Positions 32,571-41,700 of a stretch of DNA of 64,000 bases are shown here, piece by piece. The notes under the pieces are model-generated. The model was not told the origin of the DNA. It saw only the letters and a list, made by a program, of their open reading frames with translations, and made no database searches. Location: the NCBI RefSeq assembly GCF_014904795.1, contig NZ_JACZFS010000074.1:29838-93837 (forward strand). Direction: 5' to 3'. A program made the position numbers and the translations under genes. Position 1 is the first letter of the stretch; each line of letters opens with the position of its first letter. The DNA is from Nisaea nitritireducens (GTDB taxonomy: Bacteria; Pseudomonadota; Alphaproteobacteria; Thalassobaculales; Thalassobaculaceae).

Positions 32571-33323
32571 TCAATCGAGGGACCAAGTTGGCTTGCGCAG
32601 CACATCGGTCAACGCCACCAGCGGCGTTTTCGTCTCGCCGAGAACCAGTCCGCCATTTTCATCGAGGCCAAGCAAGGTGCCTTTCCACTGGCCGCCGCCG
32701 AACCTGAGATCCACCGTCTCGCCACGCTTTGCGGCACGCGGCAGCCAGTTGTCGGCAATAGGGCGGAAGCCGTCCGAGACATAGCGGTTCGTCCAGAGCA
32801 GGAAATGCCGCGAGAAACTCTCAAGCAAGCCGCCCGTGGTCAGCTCGCCGCATCCCTCGTCGAACAATGTCGTCCGCTGCAGCATCATGCCTGGCTCCGG
32901 AGCATCTGCGCGCGGCGTCATCGCCACTTCGACCGCAAGCACGGCCCAGTCCGGCACCGGATCGTCAGCCAGATTTTCCCATGCGGACGTGTCCACCGTA
33001 AGACGAACCCCACCGGCCAGACCGCCATTGACGATCAGCCGGTCCGGCCAGCCGAACGTAACCTCGACCTGCGGCGGAACCTGTGCGCCGAGGCAATCGC
33101 CGAGCGCCACCATCGCCACATGAACCATCGCAAGGCTTTCCGAAAGCGGCTTCTCCGGTGCCAGCACGATGGCGCACGACATAACATCAGCACTGTCGGC
33201 CCAATACAGATTTGCCGGATCGGCGCCATCTTTCGCCGCGTCGACGGCCAGCGCCAGAATATCGGTCCCCGCATCGTGGCGATGGGTCCGGTATATTGGC
33301 GGAAAAGTAAGCTCTTCTTGCAT
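32571..33323 (-). CDS. biotin/lipoate-ligase-fold protein, probably non-catalytic
   Basis: A 250-residue protein resembling the biotin/lipoate protein ligase family with a C-terminal DUF4444-like beta domain (LRFGGGQWKGTLLGLDENGG, about residue 205). The core strand corresponding to the ligase KWPND motif reads FGWPDRLIVNGGLAGG (about 89-104), so the catalytic lysine is missing, and the GRGR-type adenylate loop is absent from the region around NLYWADSADV. It may bind an acyl or lipoyl group without making an adenylate. It leads the four-gene minus-strand operon. The promoter lies in the 134 bp before the divergent glycosyltransferase gene. Confidence 0.8.
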   Translation of the reverse strand: MQEELTFPPIYRTHRHDAGTDILALAVDAAKDGADPANLYWADSADVMSCAIVLAPEKPLSESLAMVHVAMVALGDCLGAQVPPQVEVTFGWPDRLIVNGGLAGGVRLTVDTSAWENLADDPVPDWAVLAVEVAMTPRADAPEPGMMLQRTTLFDEGCGELTTGGLLESFSRHFLLWTNRYVSDGFRPIADNWLPRAAKRGETVDLRFGGGQWKGTLLGLDENGGLVLGETKTPLVALTDVLRKPTWSLD

Positions 33324-33457
33324 GTTTCACTCCCTGCCGCGAAACCTACCATGCACAGTCCGCCTGTCATGGGGAATCGCCATTGGCAGGTCGGCATGTT
33401 AAGCGATTCGAGTGGTTTGGCCCCAGCCGGGGCCAACGGTGGGAAAGGAGACAATAC

Positions 33458-35665
33458 GTGCAGAATCGCGGCGTGCAGATTCGCGAAATGCTGATCGCTG
33501 CACACGGCCTGCATCAGGCCGGCCGAATCGCCGAGGCCACCTCCGGATATCGCCGTGTGCTCTGTGCATTGCCCACCGGAGCGGACACCTGGCACCTTCT
33601 GGGAACCGCGATGCTCCAGGCGGGGCAACCGGCGCCGGCTATTGTAAGCATCCGGCGCGCCCTTGCCGTGGCGCCCGACCGGCACGATTTCCGGCTCAAT
33701 CTCGGCTTTGCCCTGATCGATAACGGGGCCGCAGATGCGGCCGTGTCGATCCTTGCCACCGCATGCGCCAGCCTGTCCGGCCAGGCCGCGTTCTGGAGCG
33801 CACTCGCATCCGCCAAGAAGCAGGCGGGAGATCCGGCCGGCGCAAGCGCGGCGCTGCACAGGGCGATACTCCTCGCGCCGGGCGATTACGCACCCACCTA
33901 TAATTTCGCGCTCGGCCTGCAGGAGCAAAACCGCAGTGCAGATGCCCTCGGTCATTATGACCGGGCCATCGCCCTTCAGGCTTCCGGCCACATTCCCTTT
34001 GCAAACCGTGCACAGGCGTACCGCACGCTAAACCGCCCGGCTGAGGCAGCCCGGGATTTCAAGCGCGCCCTCGTCCTTGCCCCGGCGCTCGCGGATCTGC
34101 TGAACGACCTCGGCATCGTACTCTGGGCGGAGAAAGACAGCTCCCATGCCATAGCGCTCTACCGCTATGCCTTCGCCGCCAATCCGGACAATCCGGAGAT
34201 CATGCGGAATCTGGCGAACGCCCAATTGAGCGCCGGACGCTACGAGACCGCCCTCGACACCTACATGGATGCGGCGAAGCGTTTCCCCTCGGTGCCGGCC
34301 TTTACGGTCCGCCGGGCCTTCGCCCTGCCGGTTATTCCCCGGGATGTGCCGCAGATAGATGCCGCGCGCGGGAAGATCGCCGCATTCCTCGACTCGCCCG
34401 AAGCCGGGCGCATCCGGCTGGCGGACCCGCTCAACGAAATTGGCGCCGCCAATTTCTATCTCGTCTATCACGGCCGCAACGACCGGGATCTGGCGGTCGG
34501 CATCAGCAGTTTCTACCGGCATGCCTGTCCGATGCTGAATTTCACAGCTTCGCATGCAGATGACGGGCCTCCGCCCGCAACCCGCAAAATCCGTCTCGGC
34601 ATTTGCTCGACGCATCTCGCCGGGCACACGATCGGCGCCGTGTTCGGCGATCTGGTGACCGGGATCGACCGGGAGCGCTTCACGCTCACCCTGCTGCGCC
34701 CACCGGGCCTCCGGGATGCGGCAGCGGCAGAGATCGCGGCCCGGTTCGATCAAGTAGTGGAATTGCCGGCGGATATCGCCCATGCAGCGGAGATCGCGAC
34801 CGCCTGCAGGCTCGATGCGCTGCTCTATACCGATATCGGCATGGAGCCGTTCACCTACTTTCTCGCCCATACGCGTCTGGCGCCGGTCCAATGGGTCACC
34901 TGGGGTCATCCCGTGACGACCGGAATCAGCACGATCGACGCCTATCTCTCCCCGGACTGTTTCGAGCCCGAGGGTGCGGAGGCTCACTATTCAGAGCGTC
35001 TGGTGCGCAGCCCCAGCATTCCGATGAACTATCGCGACGAGCAAGTGCCGCCGGCCGCAGCAAAGTCCGATTTCGGAATGCCGGATAACCGGCCGCTTTA
35101 TCTCTGCCCGCAAAATCTGTTCAAGCTGCACCCGGAATTCGACTTCTGGCTGAGCGATATTCTGCGCGCGGACCCGGAAGGCATCGTCGGCCTGATCGAA
35201 GGCGCGAACGACGCCTGGACAGAACGTGTCAAAGCCCGGCTCGCTCCGGCCCTGGGAGCTGACATGGAGCGGGTGCGGTTTGTCCCCTTCCTGCCGAAAG
35301 CCGACTACATGCGCCTGCTCGGCGCTGCGGAGGTCATGCTGGACCCGATCCATTTCGGCGGCAGCAACACCACGCTCGGCGGGTTTGCCGCCGGAACGCC
35401 CGCGATCACCTGGCCGAGCGGCTATATGCGCGGACGCATGACAACGGGGCTTTACCGGACGATGGGCATCGAGGATTGCATAGCTTCGGGGCGCGCAGAC
35501 TATGCGGCTAAGGCGACGGAAATCGCCAACGACCCGGCCAAGCGGTCGGACATCGTCTCCCGTATCCGGGCCGCCCGACCGGCTGTCGTCGGAACAGCGG
35601 GCGCGGCCCGGGATCTCGGCGATTTACTTGCGGACGCGATCAGCTCGCGGAGCGGTTCGCGATGA
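33458..35665 (+). CDS. TPR-GT41 glycosyltransferase (SPINDLY/OGT-like)
   Basis: A 735-residue cytoplasmic protein. Residues 1-280 or so form about seven tetratricopeptide repeats (for example GYRRVLCALPTGADTWHLLG, and NPDNPEIMRNLANAQLSAG). The C-terminal half is a GT41 catalytic domain: RKIRLGICSTHLAGHTIGAV near 375, APVQWVTWGHPVTTGIST near 460, the EGAEAHYSERLVRSP segment, and the nucleotide-binding GGSNTTLGGFAAGTPAITWP near 635. GT41 enzymes transfer a sugar from a nucleotide sugar to protein. The start is GTG 33458 with GGAG 7 bp upstream; the frame is open 25 codons higher without SD. The 3' end overlaps the convergent cupin gene by 26 bp. Donor sugar and target are unknown; the RTX proteins encoded nearby are candidates. 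Confidence 0.88.
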   Translation: MQNRGVQIREMLIAAHGLHQAGRIAEATSGYRRVLCALPTGADTWHLLGTAMLQAGQPAPAIVSIRRALAVAPDRHDFRLNLGFALIDNGAADAAVSILATACASLSGQAAFWSALASAKKQAGDPAGASAALHRAILLAPGDYAPTYNFALGLQEQNRSADALGHYDRAIALQASGHIPFANRAQAYRTLNRPAEAARDFKRALVLAPALADLLNDLGIVLWAEKDSSHAIALYRYAFAANPDNPEIMRNLANAQLSAGRYETALDTYMDAAKRFPSVPAFTVRRAFALPVIPRDVPQIDAARGKIAAFLDSPEAGRIRLADPLNEIGAANFYLVYHGRNDRDLAVGISSFYRHACPMLNFTASHADDGPPPATRKIRLGICSTHLAGHTIGAVFGDLVTGIDRERFTLTLLRPPGLRDAAAAEIAARFDQVVELPADIAHAAEIATACRLDALLYTDIGMEPFTYFLAHTRLAPVQWVTWGHPVTTGISTIDAYLSPDCFEPEGAEAHYSERLVRSPSIPMNYRDEQVPPAAAKSDFGMPDNRPLYLCPQNLFKLHPEFDFWLSDILRADPEGIVGLIEGANDAWTERVKARLAPALGADMERVRFVPFLPKADYMRLLGAAEVMLDPIHFGGSNTTLGGFAAGTPAITWPSGYMRGRMTTGLYRTMGIEDCIASGRADYAAKATEIANDPAKRSDIVSRIRAARPAVVGTAGAARDLGDLLADAISSRSGSR

Positions 35666-36182
35666 AAACGGCTTTACCGGTTTCCATGTCGTAACGCAGC
35701 CGCGGCTCGTTCTCCAGTGGCCGCCCGGTCACCCGCACGAAACAGGCCTTGGCCGGGTAGTCGATGGCATGAATGGCCCGCACGTCGTACAGACCGGCCT
35801 GACCCGGCTCGAGCCGGTAGGTCTTCACATGCTCGATCTTCACATCGCCATCGCCGTCGCCACCATCGGAACGGCTGAACTCGCTCATGTCGGTATATTC
35901 CTTGGCCTGTCCGTAGATCGCCCAGGAAGTGCCATGATCGTGCGGCGGCGAAGCGTGCGGCTTGTCATTCACATGGGCAAGTACGACGAATTCGAACTCA
36001 TCGTCACGATAAAGCTCGGTCACACCGACCGGTGCGTCCTTCCCGCAAACCTCTTCAACAAAATCCTGGTTCAAGAGCAGCTTTTCGAGGTTCTTGCGGA
36101 CCGCTTCCCGGCCTGCGGGACTGTTGTCGTGGGCCAGAGCGTCATGGCTGTCACGACTAAATTCGTCCAGACCGTATGCCAT
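35640..36182 (-). CDS. cysteine-dioxygenase-like cupin protein
   Basis: A 180-residue cupin. The metal motif PPHDHGTSWAIYGQ (about residues 75-90) matches the P-x-HDHG-x-x-W of type I cysteine or 3-mercaptopropionate dioxygenases, and a second His-containing strand follows in VRAIHAID (about 140). It would bind Fe(II) with three histidines and oxygenate a thiol. Substrate cannot be told from sequence. ATG at 36182 has AGGGAG upstream; the frame continues 41 codons higher without a start signal. The 3' end overlaps the glycosyltransferase gene convergently. Confidence 0.78.
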   Translation of the reverse strand: MAYGLDEFSRDSHDALAHDNSPAGREAVRKNLEKLLLNQDFVEEVCGKDAPVGVTELYRDDEFEFVVLAHVNDKPHASPPHDHGTSWAIYGQAKEYTDMSEFSRSDGGDGDGDVKIEHVKTYRLEPGQAGLYDVRAIHAIDYPAKACFVRVTGRPLENEPRLRYDMETGKAVFIANRSAS

Positions 36183-36314
36183 CTGAAATCTCCCTCTAAA
36201 TTTTTTAGGCCTCCCCAATTTGGTTCCGGGCGGAACAGGGGAGTGCAAGCAGGTTCGGTATTCTTGCCCCGATACGGCCAAAGCGCAACGGGGCCAATCA
36301 GCCAATAATCGGGA

Positions 36315-37787
36315 TCAGCCCGTGTTCATCCGGGCAATGGTCGCCGTGGTACTGTGACCGTCCTCAAGCCCGGCAAGGACGACCTTGCCGCCGTAAGACT
36401 GCACGAATTCTGCGCCCACCACGGTCTCGACCGTGTAGTCGGCGCCTTTCACCAAGACATCCGGACGGATCATCTCGATCAGTCCCTGCGGCGTATCGTC
36501 GCCGAAGATCGCGATCCCATCCACCGTCGCCAGGGACGCCAGGACAGACGCCCGCGCCGCCTCCGACTGTACCGGCCGGGTTGGCCCTTTCAGGCGCGCA
36601 ACCGAAGCGTCGCTGTTCAGGCCGACGATCAAGCGGTCGCACGCGGCCTTGGCCTGCCGCATCAGGGAAACGTGCCCCGGATGCAGCAGATCGAAGCAGC
36701 CATTCGTGAAGCCCACCTTGAGACCCTGCCTGCGCCACTCTTCGGCCCGCTTGGCAATCATGTCCGGCGACGCAACCTTGACCTCGCCCTGCAGCAGATC
36801 GTGGGCCCGGAATGCCGCCGCGAGTTCGGAAGCGTAGGCCACCGCAGTCCCCATCTTGCCAACCACGATCCCTGCTGCCGCATTCGCCAGCTCGATGCCC
36901 TCGGGAACGGGGATCCCACGGCCAAGGGACGCCGCCAGGACCGCAACGACCGTATCGCCGGCCCCCGAGACATCGAAGACTTCCCGCGCCACCGCGTCAA
37001 AATGCAGTGGCTCTGCATCCGGGTCGCCGGATACATAGGTCATGCCATCCTGACTCCGGGTGACGAGCACGGCCCCTATGCCAGCAGTCTCGATTATGTG
37101 CCGGGCGGCGGCCACGATTTCATCGGCCGTGCCGGCCGGCATCCCGCTCGCTTCGGACAACTCGCGCCTGTTCGGCGTGATTGCGGTCGCGCCGCGGTAG
37201 CGCGTGTAGTCTGTCCCCTTGGGATCGACAATGATCGGGCGGCCCTTCTCCCGGGCTGCCGAAATCAGCGAGCCCAGAATGGAATCCGTCAAAAGCCCCT
37301 TGCCATAATCAGACAGCACCAGGGCGGAAGAGTCTGCGAGATCAGCAACGGCCCGGGAAATCAGATCTTCCTCGAGACCGGCATCGATCGCATGCACATT
37401 TTCCTGATCCGCACGCAGCAACTGTTGTGCACCGGCGACATAACGGATCTTGATCGTCGTCTCGCGTCCCGGAACCGTGAGCAGATGGCTTTCCACGCCC
37501 GGCTCCTCGGCCACCAGACCGGTCAGCTCCCGACCGGCCGCATCCCGTCCGATAACGGAAATGAAACAAGCCTCGGCACCAAGCGCTACCAGATTGCGAA
37601 CCACATTCCCGGCACCGCCGAGCATCGCCGTCTCGCGCTCGATCCGTAAAACCGGGACCGGCGCCTCCGGCGAGATCCGGTCAACGGAACCATAAACGAA
37701 CCGGTCGAGCATGGCGTCGCCAACACAGAGCAGACGAACACCCGAGAGGGACTCGACTTTGGCTGCGAGGTCGGAATCGTGCGTCAT
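36315..37787 (-). CDS. hldE: bifunctional heptose-7-phosphate kinase / heptose-1-phosphate adenylyltransferase
   Basis: A 490-residue two-domain enzyme of ADP-heptose synthesis. The N-terminal PfkB-type kinase (about 1-320) shows GGAGNVVRNLVALG and the catalytic DVSGAGDTVVAVLA. The C-terminal nucleotidyltransferase (about 350-490) begins GFTNGCFDLLHPGHVSLM, with the HPGH nucleotide-binding motif. It phosphorylates D-glycero-D-manno-heptose 7-phosphate at O1 and later transfers AMP, giving ADP-heptose for LPS core or protein heptosylation. The ATG directly follows the gmhA stop (TAAATG), so they are cotranscribed; GGAGG is the SD. Confidence 0.96.
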   Translation of the reverse strand: MTHDSDLAAKVESLSGVRLLCVGDAMLDRFVYGSVDRISPEAPVPVLRIERETAMLGGAGNVVRNLVALGAEACFISVIGRDAAGRELTGLVAEEPGVESHLLTVPGRETTIKIRYVAGAQQLLRADQENVHAIDAGLEEDLISRAVADLADSSALVLSDYGKGLLTDSILGSLISAAREKGRPIIVDPKGTDYTRYRGATAITPNRRELSEASGMPAGTADEIVAAARHIIETAGIGAVLVTRSQDGMTYVSGDPDAEPLHFDAVAREVFDVSGAGDTVVAVLAASLGRGIPVPEGIELANAAAGIVVGKMGTAVAYASELAAAFRAHDLLQGEVKVASPDMIAKRAEEWRRQGLKVGFTNGCFDLLHPGHVSLMRQAKAACDRLIVGLNSDASVARLKGPTRPVQSEAARASVLASLATVDGIAIFGDDTPQGLIEMIRPDVLVKGADYTVETVVGAEFVQSYGGKVVLAGLEDGHSTTATIARMNTG

Positions 37788-38372
37788 TTATGCCTCCACG
37801 AGGCCAAGCTCGATCTCTATAGCGCCACAAAGCGCCTGACCGATGGTGATGTGCATTTCCTGGATCCGCGCCGCCGCGTCGTGCGGCACCTTGAGCAACG
37901 GATCCGCGAGGCCGACCATGTCTCCCCCAGTCCGTCCCGAGAGCCCGGCCGCCACAAGGCCCTTCTTCCGGGCCATTTTGAGCCCCTCAATGACATTCGG
38001 CGAGCGCCCGGAGGTCGAGATGCCAATGGCAACATCACCCGGCCGGCCGAGCGCCTCGATTTGCCTGGAGAACAGTTTGTCAAACCCGAGATCGTTGCCC
38101 GCGGCTGTCAGCGCCGACCCGTCGGTGGTCAGCGCGATCGCGGCAATGGCCGGGCGATCCTTGATGTAGCGTACGGTAAGCTCGGTCGCGAGATGCTGGG
38201 CATCGGACGCGCTGCCACCATTTCCGAAGAACAGGATCTTGCCGCCATCCCGAAGCGAAGACACGCAATTCTCGGTCAGGGACGCAAACGGGCCCGCCAG
38301 GCTGGCCCGCACTGCTTCGGCTACTTTCAGGTGCTCGCTCAACTCGCTATCGAAGAAGGCGGTCAGGTCCAT
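37788..38372 (-). CDS. gmhA: phosphoheptose isomerase
   Basis: A 194-residue SIS-domain isomerase converting sedoheptulose 7-phosphate to D-glycero-D-manno-heptose 7-phosphate, the first step of ADP-heptose synthesis. Recognisable are KILFFGNGGSASDAQHLATEL (about 45-65, phosphosugar loop), GISTSGRSPNVIEGL and the C-terminal helix with QEMHITIGQALCGAIE, which carries the His involved in catalysis. ATG at 38372 gives the family length; the frame is open 48 codons further up. It precedes hldE without a gap. The upstream 384-bp region also serves the divergent giant RTX gene. Confidence 0.94.
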   Translation of the reverse strand: MDLTAFFDSELSEHLKVAEAVRASLAGPFASLTENCVSSLRDGGKILFFGNGGSASDAQHLATELTVRYIKDRPAIAAIALTTDGSALTAAGNDLGFDKLFSRQIEALGRPGDVAIGISTSGRSPNVIEGLKMARKKGLVAAGLSGRTGGDMVGLADPLLKVPHDAAARIQEMHITIGQALCGAIEIELGLVEA

Positions 38373-38756
38373 GCTGTCTCGAACTCCGGCTCTGCATATT
38401 ACGCCCATTCCAGCCGGATAAAGAACGCGGCACACAGGCAGGATCGGTCTGCGCCGCCCGATTTTAGAATACGGCGCGGGAGTGTTATCCCAAATGCCGT
38501 TTTCCGCATCAAGCAAACCTCTGATTCGATATATCGAAAAAAAATAGATGGCTTTTTATGCAGTTTTTCTCCACAGTTATTAGCTGTATCCGTAAAATAT
38601 TGTGATACAAGCATTAATGTCGCAGAATGAGACAGAAAAATGTATGCAAAACGCACACTCCAATACGTCGCTCTTCGTAATTTTTTCATCTTTTCATGCG
38701 ATAGGTTGCGGTTTGGCAGAACCAGCACCCAACATCTGCTCTCCGCGAGAGATTAA
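38373..38756. other. AT-rich divergent intergenic region before the giant RTX gene
   Basis: 384 bp without a gene. The part from about 38520 to 38700 is distinctly AT-rich compared with both neighbours, with A and T runs, and should carry the promoters for gmhA-hldE and the RTX gene. It contains the 14-bp palindrome at 38525-38538. The RTX start is preceded by GAGAG. No RNA gene or longer repeat was seen. Confidence 0.6.
38525..38538. promoter_or_regulatory. 14-bp palindrome upstream of the giant RTX gene
   Basis: TTCGATATATCGAA, perfectly self-complementary, followed by a run of eight A residues in total from 38537. It sits 219 bp before the RTX start and 153 bp before gmhA. Possible operator; no binding protein is evident. 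Confidence 0.4.
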
Positions 38757-41700
38757 ATGGCTGAGCTGAACGGAACGAACGGAAACGACAATCTGAATGG
38801 TACCGCTGATGCGGACACCATAAACGGCGGCGCGGGTGCGGACACGATTGATGGTGGCGCCGGAGCGGACTCGCTCGTCGGCGGCCTCGGTGATGACCTG
38901 CTGCTCGGCAGCGCGGGCGCGGAAACGTCGGTCAACGAACTCGCCTATGACGATACGCTAGACGGCGGCGCGGGTAACGATACCCTGCGCGCTGGTGGCG
39001 GTAATGACACCTACGAGTTCCGGATCGGCGGCGGCCGGGACGAAATCCTCGACGAATATCACATTTATCCGAAGAATCCTCTGGGCGGTCTGCAGCCGGT
39101 GCAGCAGGTGGATGGCGGTTTCGACACGCTCCGCTTCGGCTCGGGACTCTCGGCCGACGATCTCTGGATCACGGTCAGCGGCGGCGATCTTTATGTCGCT
39201 ATCAGGCAACCAGGCGTCGATCTGTTTGATTCCGATGATCTGGTGGTGATCCAGGGCTGGGAAGACACAGAGACCCGGATCGAGCAGTTTGAATTCGACG
39301 ACGGAACGGTCTGGACCTCGGCCGACATCCTGGAAAACATCTCCGGCTCCAACGGTGCCGACACAATCGACTGGAGCAGCAGCGAGGAAATCACGGTCTC
39401 GTCCGGAGACGGTGACGACTCGGTCAGCTCGGGTTCCGGATCTGATTCAATCGACGGCGGAGTCGGCTCCGATACCGTGAATGCCGGAGCCGGCAGTGAC
39501 GACATTTTCGGCGACGAGGGCAGCGACGTCCTCTTTGGCGAAGATGGCGACGATACACTCGGTGGCGGCTCCGGTGACGACACCGTCGATGGCGGTGACG
39601 GCGATGACAGCCTCGAAGGTGGTGACGGTGACGATCTGCTGCGCGGCTCCGGCGGCGAGCAAGGCAACATCAACGAGGAGACCGGAAACGACACCCTGAG
39701 TGGCGGCACCGGTGCGGATACCCTGCGCGGCGGCGGCGGTGACGATGTCTACCGATACGGGACCGGTGACGGCCAGGACCAGATCCACGACGAGTACATT
39801 CGCACTCAGATGGCGCCGGGCGACCAGGTCGTCCTCTTCACGCGCGACGAATTTGCCGGCAATGATGTTCTCTCTTTCGAAGACGGAATAACCGCAAGCG
39901 ACATCTGGATCGATCTTGTCGGCGACGATTTGATCGTCGGCATTCGCGATGGCGCGACGGATATCCTCGATCTGGACGACCAGATCACTATCGTCGACTG
40001 GCGTGACTCGCTGAACCGAATCGAAACGTTCGAGTTCGACGACGGCAGCCAGATGGATGTCACCGATATCCTGCAGGACATTTCCGGCAGTGCCGGGGAC
40101 GACACGCTGACCTGGAGCGGCGCTGACAACACCGAAATGGACGGTGCCGGCGGGAACGACTCCCTCTCCGCTGCGGGCGGCAACGACACGCTTTCCGGCG
40201 GCGATGGCGATGACACCATCCGTCTCGGCAACGGTAACAATCTGGGCGACGGCGGCGACGGCGCGGATACGGTTTTTGGCGGGTCCGGCAAGGACACGAT
40301 CAGCGGCGGTGCCGGTGACGACTTTATCGACGGTGGCGCCGGTGAAGATGTCCTTATGGGCAATGACGGCGACGACACCATTCGCGGCAGTGCCGGTCAG
40401 CGCGGCACAATCAATGAATCCGCCGCAAGCGATACGCTCTCCGGTGGAGCTGGCGATGACGAGTTGCGTGGCGGCGGCGGTAATGACACCTATGTCTACC
40501 GGGCAGGCGAAGGCCGCGACACGATCCTCGACGAATATGTCTTCACGGGCCAGTCACCGCTCGGCACCGTCTACTCGCCATACGACAGAGATGGCGGAGA
40601 GGCCGACAGCCTTCAGATCGTCGGCGACGATATCCTCCAGAACACCACTTTCTCGCTCGATGGATCGACGCTGAATGTTTCTGTCTGGCAGCCTGGCGCA
40701 GCCAGCCTGGACGATTACGACGATCTGGTTCAGATCCAGCGCTGGACCGAGGATTTCCGCCGCGTCGAAGGGTTCGAATTCACCGACGACGGCGTGACCG
40801 TTACCGACACACAGTTGATGGATGTCTTTAACGACATCAGCAGCGGTGACGACATCATCGATGCGGATTTCATCGGACTCGGCTTCAATGCAGGCGCCGG
40901 CAATGATCAGGTTAACGGCAGTGCTTATGCAGACCGGTTCGAGGGCGGCGCCGGAGACGATACGCTGTCCGGTGACGGCGGCAACGACGTGCTGCTTGGC
41001 GGCGACGGCGGCGACTCCCTTGTCGGCGGGTCCGGCGACGATCTGCTGGATGGCGGCGCGGGCAGCGATACGCTGGTCGGCGGCTCCGGAGCGGACACTT
41101 TCTCAGGCACGCCAGACTCTTTCGACGGCGATCTGATCGCGGATTATGACGATCAGGACGTTCTGCGCTTCAACGATACGCAATTCTCCGAAAGCGCCGT
41201 CACACTCACGCCCGCAAACGGCCAGACCACGGTTCAAATCGATACCAATGGTGCCGGCTCGCCGGATGTGACCTTCACAGTCAATGGTGAGTTCCTTGGC
41301 GCCCAGGTAACCCAGAACGGCGGCAATACCGAGCTGAAATTCAGCACGGATTCCCTCGACGATACCCTTTCCGGAACCGACGACGACGACACAATTAACG
41401 GCGGTGCCGGCAGCGATGATATTTCCGGCGGTGACGGCGACGATTTCCTCATCGGTGGCGACGGCAACGACACCATGGATGGCGAAGGCGGCGACGATAC
41501 GCTGCTCGGCGGCCTCGGCAACGACAGTCTCGACGGCGGTGTCGGCAATGACAGCATCGACGCCGATGCCGGCAACGATACGATCGACGGCGGCGACGGA
41601 GATGACGTCCTAGAAGGCGGCGACGGCGCGGATAGTGTCAGCGGCGGCGCGGGCGACGATACGCTCGACGGTGGCGCGGACGACGATCTGGTCGATGGCG

